DNA of 64,000 nt from Ruminococcaceae bacterium YRB3002 (GTDB taxonomy: Bacteria; Bacillota; Clostridia; Saccharofermentanales; Saccharofermentanaceae). The stretch lies in NCBI GenBank assembly GCA_900099715.1, contig FMTG01000010.1, forward strand, positions 36,529 through 100,528. Direction: 5' to 3'. Shown in pieces: positions 18,087 to 28,400 of the stretch; position 1 is the stretch's first letter, and every line of letters starts with the position of its first letter. A program made the translations under genes and the position numbers. The notes under the pieces were generated by a model, which did no database searches, was not told the DNA's origin, and saw only the letters and a program-made list of their open reading frames with translations.

Positions 18087-18941
18087 TTATCCCTCCGCTT
18101 CTTTGGTGGCGGCATCAACTGCATCAGCCACCGATGCTTCATAATCCGTGAAATCCGCCATATAAAGATTTACATTGACTGTAAGCCTGACCTGGTCGGA
18201 TTCAACGAGTTCGACCAATCCTGTCTCTTCGTTGACCTTCTCGACCTTGTCACATGCTGACCACTCGAATCCTGTAAGCCTGAGGGATTCTCTCTTGCTG
18301 AGGTCGTCGATCAGAGCCTGGCATGCCTCAGGTGTGCCCGTCATGACTATCTCAAGCTCAACGCACTCAATTCCGGAGTTCTTAGTGGAAGTGCTGGAAG
18401 ATACTGCCTGCGTATAGGGCGTGATGAGAGATTCTGTCATGGCTGACTGTGTTGCTGCTGCTCCTGAAGCCGCTGCAGCTCCTGAAGCCGCTGCAGCTGT
18501 TCCTGTTGGCTTGGGAGTGGGGGTGGGAGTCGTCTTAGGCTTTTTCTTCGCGAGGGGAGAATAGAGGTAGGGACTCTCTTCCACTGTAGCTGTAGGCATA
18601 TTGATATCGAGCATCTCAGGGTAAAGTCCGTTCCTGAGCAGATAGCTCGTGACCATCTTGTCTATCTCGGAACTGTCCATCTTCTCATAAAAACCCGTAG
18701 TGGATTCCTTCAGATCTGAAACGCATCTGGAATACACGGACTCTGCGCTGGACAGATTGATTATCTTTGTGCGGCATTCTGTTTTTGTTGTCTCAGCCTG
18801 TATGAGCTTATCTCCGGTCGTTGCAATATTATTGATGGTTGGCCTTATGAGGAACCATACCAGAGCGAAAACAACGGCAACAAAAAGTACTATTGCGATA
18901 GTTATCTTATCCTTCTTATTGAGGTTAGTCTCAAACTTCAT
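18087..18941 (-). CDS. PilO/GspM-like inner-membrane pilus alignment protein (284 aa)
   Basis: A short cytoplasmic N-terminus, one membrane helix (ITIAIVLFVAVVFALVWFLI), a coiled-coil and a C-terminal ferredoxin-like region (CVELEIVMTGTPEACQALIDDLSKRESLRLTG) match the PilO plan. PilO works with PilM and PilN to link the ATPase to the pilus base. A Pro/Thr-Lys stretch followed by two copies of an Ala-Ser-Gly-Ala segment sits mid-protein and is probably a flexible linker. It lies directly between the pilMN-like fusion and pilB, which is the expected position. Sequence identity to PilO is low, so the call rests on architecture and context. Confidence 0.75.
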   Translation of the reverse strand: MKFETNLNKKDKITIAIVLFVAVVFALVWFLIRPTINNIATTGDKLIQAETTKTECRTKIINLSSAESVYSRCVSDLKESTTGFYEKMDSSEIDKMVTSYLLRNGLYPEMLDINMPTATVEESPYLYSPLAKKKPKTTPTPTPKPTGTAAAASGAAAASGAAATQSAMTESLITPYTQAVSSSTSTKNSGIECVELEIVMTGTPEACQALIDDLSKRESLRLTGFEWSACDKVEKVNEETGLVELVESDQVRLTVNVNLYMADFTDYEASVADAVDAATKEAEG

Positions 18942-18942
18942 A

Positions 18943-20427
18943 TCAGTTCACCTCCTTGGAAGAATCAGCATCTCTCGCAGCGAGAGTACATACAACATTG
19001 ATCTGCCATCTGGTTCCGTCAGGCTCGATCTCATATCCCGTATAATCGATATCCTGGAAAATATCCATTGTCATGAGATCAGCGATGAACAGATTGATAT
19101 CGTTAACAACAGGCGAAGATGCCGTTATCTTGAAGATGCCCGTCTTGGCATTATAAGATCTGAAATCCACATCCACGTTGTGGGGCTTTGCCGCAGACAG
19201 TATCTTGGCATTGACGGAAGAATCGGGAATAGGGTAGGAATCAATATACTTGTGAAGAAGATTCGCACCTCCCTGAACCTTACCTATATCCTCCATGTTC
19301 CCGTACATGGCATCATATTCGGCTACCTGTGCCTGTGTATCCGGGTTGTTGATATATGACTGAACTTCCTTGAGTTCCTTCTTGGTGGCATTAAGAACAA
19401 GTGTGAGACTTAAATAAACCAGAGCAACGATACCAAGTATTATTGCGAAAGGGATCGCCAGCTTCATAGCGCTCTTGCGTTCTTCGGACTGGACGACATT
19501 CTGCTTGGTTGCCTTAAGGATAGACTGTCCTTCAGTGACACGTCTTACACCTGCGATAGGGTAGATGTAGAAGGGAAATCCAATGCTTCCGTCAGCTATC
19601 GTGGTTCCGGAAGGAGGAGTTACGACGGATACGTCGATCTGGCTGTCAATGTTGAGAATATCATTGGCAAGTGAAGATACCTGCGGCTGTGTGAGACCTG
19701 CAAACAGGACATCCTTTACTGTCTCGGTGAGATGCTGTGCAGACATGAACTGTCTGATGGATGAGATAGCATTGTAGATCTCTCTTGCAAACTCGGGAGT
19801 ACCGGGCTGGGCAAAGACTCTGGTCGTAGAATCATAGTAGTATTTGCCAGATGCAAAGAAGATGGTGACGAGTGAATTGCCGTCGAGGATCATATAGATA
19901 ACGGTCTTGCCTGCAGAGCTTCCGGCAAAGAACTCCGTCGCCAGCTGAACGCCGCCGTGGATCGCCTTGAGCTTGAGACCTGCCTTATCGAAGATCTCTT
20001 CATACTTGTTGATAAACTCAGCCTCGGCCTTCTCGTAAACGACCTTGTTTGTCTTGGCTTTGCTGTCCTTGGCAACGAGATACCAGCCTGTAACAGGCTT
20101 CTGGAATCTTCCGTATTCCGAACTGCTCGTCTCTCTGCTGATGAATTCCGTGATCTTCTTATCAGACAGCATCGGTGTATCGATCCTGTTGGCACGGAGC
20201 TGCGGGCTGTTGAGTATGAGCGTTACCTCGGATTTGGGCAGCTTATAAGTCTGCCATGCCGACTTGATGGCCTCGATGACCATATCCTGATCCATGACAA
20301 CGCCGTTGAGTACAGCGCCTTCCGGGAGCGGTGCGGACACCAGCTTGGTTATCTTGATGCCCTTGCCCGATGATGATCCGGATGCTATCTGAATATCTTT
20401 ATTCGAGAGAAAAACAACTTCAGACAT
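18943..20427 (-). CDS. PilM-PilN fusion protein (494 aa)
   Basis: Residues 1 to ~310 look like PilM, the actin-fold cytoplasmic pilus protein (VTLILNSPQLRANRI near 68-82; later GFPFYIYPIAGVRR). After that come one membrane helix (about 320-346, LAIPFAIILGIVALVYLSL), a coiled-coil and a PilN-like ferredoxin domain (FKITASSPVVNDINLFIADL). In most species PilM and PilN are separate, PilM binding the N-terminal peptide of PilN. Here both are in one chain, which would lock them 1:1. There is one continuous frame with no sign of a frameshift. The next gene, pilO-like, begins one base after its stop. Confidence 0.78.
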   Translation of the reverse strand: MSEVVFLSNKDIQIASGSSSGKGIKITKLVSAPLPEGAVLNGVVMDQDMVIEAIKSAWQTYKLPKSEVTLILNSPQLRANRIDTPMLSDKKITEFISRETSSSEYGRFQKPVTGWYLVAKDSKAKTNKVVYEKAEAEFINKYEEIFDKAGLKLKAIHGGVQLATEFFAGSSAGKTVIYMILDGNSLVTIFFASGKYYYDSTTRVFAQPGTPEFAREIYNAISSIRQFMSAQHLTETVKDVLFAGLTQPQVSSLANDILNIDSQIDVSVVTPPSGTTIADGSIGFPFYIYPIAGVRRVTEGQSILKATKQNVVQSEERKSAMKLAIPFAIILGIVALVYLSLTLVLNATKKELKEVQSYINNPDTQAQVAEYDAMYGNMEDIGKVQGGANLLHKYIDSYPIPDSSVNAKILSAAKPHNVDVDFRSYNAKTGIFKITASSPVVNDINLFIADLMTMDIFQDIDYTGYEIEPDGTRWQINVVCTLAARDADSSKEVN

Positions 20428-20477
20428 TTACGATATTTCCTTTCTTCATTTGCTCTTATTCATTGATCTGCCTCATA

Positions 20478-21674
20478 TTATGATCCCGCGCCGATCGACT
20501 GGTAGGACTGATATATAGGCTGGATAATAGCTATCATGATAAAACCTACACCGACTGCCATGACTACGACCATGACAGGTTCGATATAAGATGTAAGACG
20601 GAGCAGTGCCTGTCTCGAGTAGAAATCAAGGTCTTCTGCGACGGATTCAAGCATCGTGCCAAGCATACCTGTCTCCTCGCCGACCTTGATGGTGGCCGGG
20701 AGCTTGGATACAAAGCCGTCAACGGTCTGAAGCGCCGTTGACAGGGGAGTACCTCCTGCGACCTGTCTCTCGACCTCTTCAAACTGCTTCTCTATGTATG
20801 TATTGCCGATAGTGCTCTTGGAAATGCTTATGCAGCTGTGGATCGGGATTCCTGATGAGTACAGGGAGCACATGGTGCGTGCGAACCTGGCGGAATAGAT
20901 AACTTTCAGGAGCTTTCCCCACTTGCCCTTCACCTTGATCTTATCGATCGTGTATCTGACCGAAGGGATCTTTTTGATCATCTTGCCGAAGATCACCACC
21001 AGTATGATGACCACGAGAAGGATGTACCACTTCGTCGCAACAAGGTCGGATATGCCCATCAGTATCCTTGTGGGGATAGGAAGCTCAGGCATTGTCGAGA
21101 AGATATCCTCAAACTGCGGAAGAACATAGCCGAACAGGATAGCCATAACGATGACCAGAAGTCCTGCCAGTATCTTAGGATATGTCAATGAGTTCTTTGC
21201 CGTCTGTTCCAGCTGTGCTTCGTTGGTGTACTGGTCAGCAAGACGGAGACATGTCGTATCGAGCGTACCTGAGGTCTCCGCCGCTCTGATCATGAATACG
21301 AGCAGGGGAGGGAAAGCAGGATTCAGTTCCTCCATGACGTTTGACAATGCCACGCCCTGAACGATACGGTCACGGAGTTTGATATACAGCTGGCGCTCGT
21401 AGGGACCGATCGATTCGTCGTTGGCGATGATCTCGAGAGCCTTTACAAGGGTAACGCCGGATTTTGTCAATGTTCCGAGCTGGCGGCAGAAATCGGCCAG
21501 CTTCGGCTTCTTCAGCTGCTTCAGCGCGATCTGCTTGGAGACAGGCTTTGCCTCAAGGAGCAGCAGTCCCATCTCGTGGAATCTTCTCTGAAGATCTGCT
21601 TCATCGGCGGCTTCAGCCTTACCCTTAACTATCTTTCCTTTGTCATTCTGCGCCTGATATCTGTATTCCGGCAT
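20478..21674 (-). CDS. pilC: PilC/GspF-type platform protein (398 aa)
   Basis: Polytopic inner-membrane platform for type IV pilus assembly. It has the duplicated T2SSF domain. The first copy runs from LADFCRQLGTLTKSGVTLVKAL to the helix LLVIVMAILFGYVLPQFEDIF. The second starts at ARFARTMCSLYSSGIPIHSCI and contains VGEETGMLGTMLESVAEDLD and the final membrane helix. The N-terminal YRYQAQNDKGKIVKGKAEA strand region is also typical. It lies 32 bp after the unknown 21707-22201 gene in the same operon. Confidence 0.93.
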   Translation of the reverse strand: MPEYRYQAQNDKGKIVKGKAEAADEADLQRRFHEMGLLLLEAKPVSKQIALKQLKKPKLADFCRQLGTLTKSGVTLVKALEIIANDESIGPYERQLYIKLRDRIVQGVALSNVMEELNPAFPPLLVFMIRAAETSGTLDTTCLRLADQYTNEAQLEQTAKNSLTYPKILAGLLVIVMAILFGYVLPQFEDIFSTMPELPIPTRILMGISDLVATKWYILLVVIILVVIFGKMIKKIPSVRYTIDKIKVKGKWGKLLKVIYSARFARTMCSLYSSGIPIHSCISISKSTIGNTYIEKQFEEVERQVAGGTPLSTALQTVDGFVSKLPATIKVGEETGMLGTMLESVAEDLDFYSRQALLRLTSYIEPVMVVVMAVGVGFIMIAIIQPIYQSYQSIGAGS

Positions 21675-21706
21675 TTTATGATGTCCTTCCTTACTCTTGT
21701 TGTACT

Positions 21707-22201
21707 CTATTCTGACTCGAACTTAAACACTTCAAACGAATAATACACCTCGAAATCACCGACCGTGCCGGCATAAGCATTGTCTCTCACACCGGAATCG
21801 GCATAAACGACCCTGTAGAGTCCTTTCCTGTATTCGAAGCTTATCGGGGTCTTATTCATATCATCCCAGTCGTAGAGGATAACAGTGCCGCTGCGTTGGG
21901 ACAGATCCCTGATCCTTTCCGCCGCACCTTCAGCCAGACCCGTGGAACTGTTGGGGTCGTATATGGACGACATATCCCCGTAATACTCGGTCCCGACAGC
22001 ACGGAGGGCCCTTCTTATGTCACGGGCCTCCTTGAAAGCCTGTCTGCCGCCGACATCGATAGCCGCCCAGAAAGCAAGTACAGACACAAGGCTGAATACC
22101 ACGACCGTAATCAATACGATCCGTATTATCTCCCTTACGGCACTCTGCCTGTAAAACTGTGTGCCCTCAAAGTGTGCGTCGTTAGGTCTGTTGTCTGACA
22201 C
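21707..22201 (-). CDS. single-pass membrane protein, first gene of the pilus assembly operon (164 aa)
   Basis: Not recognised. It has a polar N-terminus of about 30 residues, one membrane helix (IVLITVVVFSLVSVLAFWAAI) and a ~110-residue extracytoplasmic domain. The domain ends in beta-like segments (TVGDFEVYYSFEVFKFE). The GTG at 22201 is chosen as start because AGAGG lies 9 bases upstream; a TTG at 22234 has no ribosome binding site. There is no prepilin cleavage motif. Its position at the head of pilC-pilMN-pilO-pilB-pilD suggests a pilus-specific accessory or regulatory role. Confidence 0.65.
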   Translation of the reverse strand: MSDNRPNDAHFEGTQFYRQSAVREIIRIVLITVVVFSLVSVLAFWAAIDVGGRQAFKEARDIRRALRAVGTEYYGDMSSIYDPNSSTGLAEGAAERIRDLSQRSGTVILYDWDDMNKTPISFEYRKGLYRVVYADSGVRDNAYAGTVGDFEVYYSFEVFKFESE

Positions 22202-22258
22202 CTGCCTGTTCCTCTTGCACCATGAATATGGCAATGAGAAGCCTCATAACCCGAATTT

Positions 22259-22387
22259 ATTATATCACAGAAAAATTTGACATAAATATCATAATATCGA
22301 CTTTTGACCTTGGTAACACATTAGTAACAAATTTAACAAAAAGTTATCCAAAAAGTCTTTCAATGTGTCAGGGTCTCATATTATAAT
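22259..22387. promoter_or_regulatory. divergent promoter region between the two pilus operons
   Basis: Leftward: a perfect TATAAT on the minus strand (22259-22264), 58 bases upstream of the GTG, with no clear -35. Rightward: TATAAT (22382-22387), with TTCAAT (22359-22364) at 17-bp spacing. This -10 lies in the palindrome ATATTATAATAT. The region is AT-rich compared with its surroundings. Confidence 0.45.
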
Positions 22388-22434
22388 ATAAGCGTATTAT
22401 TGCCTTACCATACCCGGCGATATCGGAAGGACAT

Positions 22435-25400
22435 ATGAGACTGATAAGAACTGAGATGAACAACAGCAGCAGAAGAAGACGTGCCCGTCACGGCTTTACT
22501 CTTGTTGAGCTCGTAGTTGTTATCACTATCATTGCGATAATCGCTGCGGTAGGTATTACGGCGCTGATCGGCTACATAGACCAGTCCAGGTATGAGAAGA
22601 ATGCACAGAATGCCATTACGGTATATCAGGCCGCACAGACTGCCCTTATGCAGAAGACATCCGGCGGATTGATCGATCCCTGGACTGACAGTCTCGTTAA
22701 GAGGAAGCTTTCATCCGCTGAACAGAACGCACTGATCGAGGGACTTGATCAGGAGAATGAATCCAATCACACGAAGCTGTCCCTGACATTCAACCCCAAG
22801 ACAACAGGTAATCCGGATGACAAGTGCCTGTATGATCTGCTATCCGGATATTTCTATGATTCGTCCGTATTTGCAGGCACCATGGCCATAGAACTCGATG
22901 TAACTGCAACATATGGCAACGGCAAAGTGAATTATTCCGCTTCGGTCCTTACCGCTTTCTACTGCGAACAGAACAACTCAGAGAGTGGCGGATGGGATGA
23001 CATCTGCCTGAATACAAAGGGCGGCGGAACTGCTGACGGCCTTCCTTACAGGGATAAAACTTACAGAATAAAGACGAGCCATGTCGGACTCTTTGACGGA
23101 ACGTCAGAATCAGTGAGCGGTCCCGGCGGGATCCTTCCCGTAGCACTTCCTCACACATTATCCTATGAGCTTGACGGACATCTCATTGCCGATTCGACCA
23201 ATACCGGATATCTCTTCAATCTCCGTAACGGTGAGACTCTGGATGTGGCGTGGGCTATTTTCGATCTGGATGAGGATGCTCCTTACATGGATCATGATGA
23301 GAACATCAAGATCATCCTCCATACTGCCGAGGGTGCTGTATTCGGTAATGCCTCTTCTTATGGCGATGTTGAGCTTGAGATATCCAAGGATAAGATGCAG
23401 TCATTCCTTAACAGTATTGCAAGCCGCTCCGAGACGACAGTCTATGAGAGCATGAACAATAATTACTACAACATCACGAGGACATCCAAGGACGGACTGA
23501 TCAATGTTGATGTCACGGTTGGCGGCAGCAGCAAGGGAACATACAGCTTCCCGATGACGATGACAAGGGTTATCGGTGACGGCCGTAAGGGATGCCCAGA
23601 CCTCAGGAAAGGTTACTACGAATTCAGACTGTCTCTCGACTGCATGATGACAAGGGCAGATGAGAGTGTTGCCAGCGCTGACCGTTATAACGCCGAGAGA
23701 CTCTTCGATAAGACACCAAGGAATATTTACGCTACATTAGAGGGCGAGTTCACCACATATCTTGAGGACGGATCGGCCAAACTTAAGAAGATCGCTCACG
23801 AGGATGCGGTTATCGCCGCAAGAGCTATTGACGATCCTGTGTACTTCACAGGTATGAACAAGGTCAACGGCGTAACTAACTATTGCTACTTTGTAAAGCC
23901 GGAAGCCGCTGCATACGACGAAGTGGATGACGAAGAGAACGATATAACCGGCAGATGTATTGTTAATACGATATTCGGAGATAAGAAGTACAGCAGTGAA
24001 GCTAATGGTACTTCATGGACATCTGCGGGCGGTAATGCTGTCATTACTGCATTCAGACATCTCTATAATATCCGTCAGATCGAGAGCGGTACTGTCACAT
24101 ACCGTATAGTCAGCGACCTTGACTGGTATATCAACAAAACCGGAATGATGACGGTAAGTGAAGTTAGGGTTTACGCATCACAGGCGAATACCAACAGGAA
24201 CAATCTCGGCTATCAGAATGTGAGATACAGGACGCCTGCCACCTATGAGACATCCGGTATCAGTATCGTATCATTCCCTGCATTGAATACCCTGAAGTCA
24301 GGACAGACTCTTACATCAATGTCCAAGGCTGACGGTGAGAAGTTCACGATCAATAACGTTCAGATGCGTACTGCTTCGTTCATAAACAAGACGGATCTGT
24401 CTTACGGCCTTATCTGCAAGAACCTGGGTACGATCTACAATATATACACAAATAATCTCAATCTTGTGCTTGTTAACGTAAAGGATGGAACGGCAAGTGA
24501 CTACAACAAGATTTGCCCTGATACTCCGGTTACCTTCGAATTTGGTGCGTCTATACCAGTTGATGCACATCCGGTAGGCGGTCTGGTTGGAATCAATTCA
24601 GGTAATATCGGTTCAACTGTACTAACAGACGATAATGTCAACACTATACGCATGAGCAATACAATAATTATGACCGGCAGTTACTGGAAAGCAAATAATA
24701 ACTGTCATGAGGTTGGTGGTGTAATAGGTACATTCATCAATTCCGGTTCGATGAGCGGAGTTATCAGATTTGACGGATCGTTTGCTGTGGTCAACGGCGG
24801 TAAGGATGCTGCAGGTATTCTTGGTGACTGCAAGAGGGATATTGGGGCAAGGCTTGTTGTGGACGGCCGTCCCACAAGGGATGCACAGTCTGAATTCTCA
24901 TTGCCTGTGAACTCTCTTACAGGGAAAAAGCTGAGCTGTGTTGTTATAGGAAGAGGCCATGTCGGAGGTGCTATCGCTTATATCGAGAAATGTGCAATGA
25001 CTTACGCCCCGGGCAGAGAGCTGACACCTGACGATCTTTCTGTCAACAGTACGACAGGTAAGATCACTTTCCCCAAGATGGATGACGAAGATTACATGAT
25101 CGATGTAAATCTGCCTTCTGATTCAATGATCGTCAAGATGGGGGTTATCGGAGACAGTAGTGTCAGACATATCGGAGGAGCAATCGGCTCGTGGCTTACG
25201 TGTTCAGGATCCTATGTGGGTATCCGCGTTAATAACCAGGGCAGCATATTGGCTACAGATACTTCCAAAAATGTTCTCTGTGGCGGAGCTATAGGCAGAG
25301 AGACCACATCTTCAATATCAACGGTGTATGTCGATATTGTAAACGGTATGAATTCAAGAGTGGGTTCTTTGAGCAATACTACCGGTCCTGTATCTACCGG

Positions 25401-28400
25401 CGGCGCATTCGGCTTGATCGAAGGTACGAGCGCCACTGCTCTCAGGTCCGGGACACTCATGATCAATGCCGTTAATGATGGCGTTATCGTATCAAGGGGA
25501 GCTGCTAACAGTTACGGCTCAGGTGGTGCTATTGGCGGAGTAACCACTTATGTTACTTCACCGCTCTATATCAGTACTGTTAATAACAACCAGTCCCAGA
25601 TAATCGGTACCGGAAATAATATAGATAATTCCAATGGCACCGGCGGTGCGATCGGATCAATGCCATTTAATAACAGTACGACGATCCCTACAGGTTCTGT
25701 TGTATATGCTGAGAATCACGGCTATATAACAGGTACCCACCGTGTAGGCGGAGCTATTGGTAATGCTGCACGTATAGAAGGCAGCGTATATGCAGCAAAT
25801 TATACATGTGTTTCCGGCAAGTCTGCTACAGTAAATGGCGGACAGTATGTTGGCGGTGCTATAGGAAGTGCACTGATGTCCAACTACGGAACGGTTCAGT
25901 CGATCCTGCATCAGGGTGCTGTGATCAATGGAACCAGTTTTGTCGGAGGTGCAACCGGAAAACTGCAGGGTCTTATGCAGGAAGGCGGTGTTGTCAGAAC
26001 TATTGTCAAAGGAACTTCTTCCGTTACCGGTTCCCAGTATCTTGTTGGAGGTGTCTCAGGTGATGTTCGTGTTGACGGCACCGGAAGCAGTGGCTTGATC
26101 GAACTGAAGGGTGACAGCTCTGTTCCTGTTCTTACTGTAAGCGGTGGTGCTGAATACTCGGCAGTCGGTGGTGCCGTAGGATTGCTGAGATCCAATGTAG
26201 CAAATGCAGTTAAGGTATCTACACCGACCCAGTCCGGTTCTGACAGACTTGTAATTCTCGTGGATGGCGGAAGCGAAGTCGGCGGCGCTGTAGGTAAACT
26301 CCGTTCTTCCAAAAATGACAGCAGTACCCCGACTGTAGTTCTTAACAACGACGCGACAGCTCAGAATATCAATGTTGACATCAGCGTAAAACTGCACCCG
26401 AATTCTCACATTGCCGCAGGTAATGGCGGTAATGTCGGCGGTGCTGTCGGATTGATAGAGACATCAGGCGGTACATTTGGCGGACACATAAGTGTAAGTT
26501 CAGCTGCAGGCTCCTCTTCCGGTGGATCATATATTCTGGGTAACGGAAGCTGCGTCGGCGGTGCTGTCGGTCACTTTGTGAAGTCTGCACCGAATAATGT
26601 CAATACGGCTTCAGGCATCAATGTTGATTTCTCATCCGCTGCATGGCTCATCCGTGCGACCGGACTGTCTAACAGCGACGAGGCAAACGTCGGTGGTGCT
26701 GTAGGATATTTTGAGGGTGCTGAGAACGGCAATACCGGAACAGATAACACCGGATTCCCTGTCGATGTTAAGCTTGGTTCGTCTACGGTTCTTTCGAATG
26801 GCTCCAACGTTGGCGGTGCCATCGGTAAGAACATGATCCACAACGGCGTGATAACAGTATCGGCATCCGGCTCGATCAGCGGTTTCGATAATGTAAGCGG
26901 CGGTATCGGATACAACAAGTCTAACGTTACAAGCATCACCACCGTTATAGCAGGTGAGGTGGAAGGCAACGGAGATAATGTCGGCGGTGCAGTAGGACTG
27001 ACAGAGAGGACTGTCAGATCAATAGATGCGACGCTTAATTCCGGTGCTGATATCAGCGGTAACTATAATGTTGGCGGTGCGGCAGGACGCATAGCATCAG
27101 AAGTCACGGATGTTGCCATTACTGTGGACAGTATTTCTGTAAAGATCAATGCTAATAAGTCTATCACAGGTAAAGAGAACCTGGGTGGTGCTGTGGGTAT
27201 TGTCGGTTCCAATCTGATAACCAAGGATCTTATCATCAAGAGTATAACGGCTGAGATCAATACCGGAACGCCGATAAGCCAGAAGTCAGGCAGTTACGAT
27301 ACTGCCTGCATCGGAGGCGTTATCGGTAATCATTTCAAGGGAACACTCAATTCCATCAGTCTCAGCGGAACAGGCGGAAGTGTCAATCCTTCATCTGCCA
27401 ACAGCGACGCTCCTGACCGCACTGTTAAGAAAGCTGCTCTTATAAGCGGAAAGGGAATGTATATAGGCGGCGTTATCGGAAGATCCGGAAGGAATACAAC
27501 TGACGGTGCCCTTACAAATGCAAAACTCTTAAATCTCTCAGTTACCGGAGTCGGTATTTGTGTTGTATCGTCTGATAACTCACAGTATATCGGCGGATGT
27601 ATCGGAGGCTGTTTTGCGAACATCGGCGATAATAATAGTACTGCCACAATGAACGTCAATACAGTAAAGACCGTATTCAGTGCGTCCACATACGTTGGCG
27701 GATTCAGCGGAATAATGAGAAGAGCGACTACATCGGATATTTACAATGTCTACATGAAACTTACCGTCAATCTTTCCGATGCTGATATAGCAGGCCGTTC
27801 TTTTGTCGGAGGCGCCTTCGGAGAACTTGACGGTGCGATAATCAGAGGCAGGATCGATGTCGTTATGGATAATGGGACAAGGATTGGAGATCACAAGGGT
27901 ATTCTGGAGGCTGAATCCGATGAGGAAGCAGACACCGAGGGATGTATCTGCGTAAACGCCGGTGGTATTGCAGGTAAGTACCAGATTGCGAATGGTCAGG
28001 GTACATTAGGTAAGATATCGCTCAATATTAATGATAATGAGAGCATGATCTTTGCCGGATCCAGCGATTATTCCGGTCTTTCCGTCACCGAGAGTAATAC
28101 AGGTGTTGGCGGTGTATTCGGTCAGGTCTGTGGACATGCCAATAATAACAATGCATGCCACGGTAATTCAAACTGCGGAACTGATTTCGAGGCATATGCA
28201 TATCTTATATGCCCGAATCCTGAAGTTTCCGTATATTCCGCAAATTCACATGTCGGAGGATTTACAGGAATAATCACCAGCGGACAGGTCAAAGGATGCT
28301 TCTCAACCGCTGTTGTTAAGGGTGAAGGTGAGAATGCATGTGTTGGCGGATTTGTCGGAAGATTTGATAAGGGAACGATCAACAACTGCTACTGTGGCGG

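Noticed and set aside
24300..28400. Several 70-140-codon antisense frames inside the giant adhesin gene
   Set aside because: They mirror the Gly-rich repeat coding strand and have no ribosome binding sites; the forward frame is continuous with recognisable domains.
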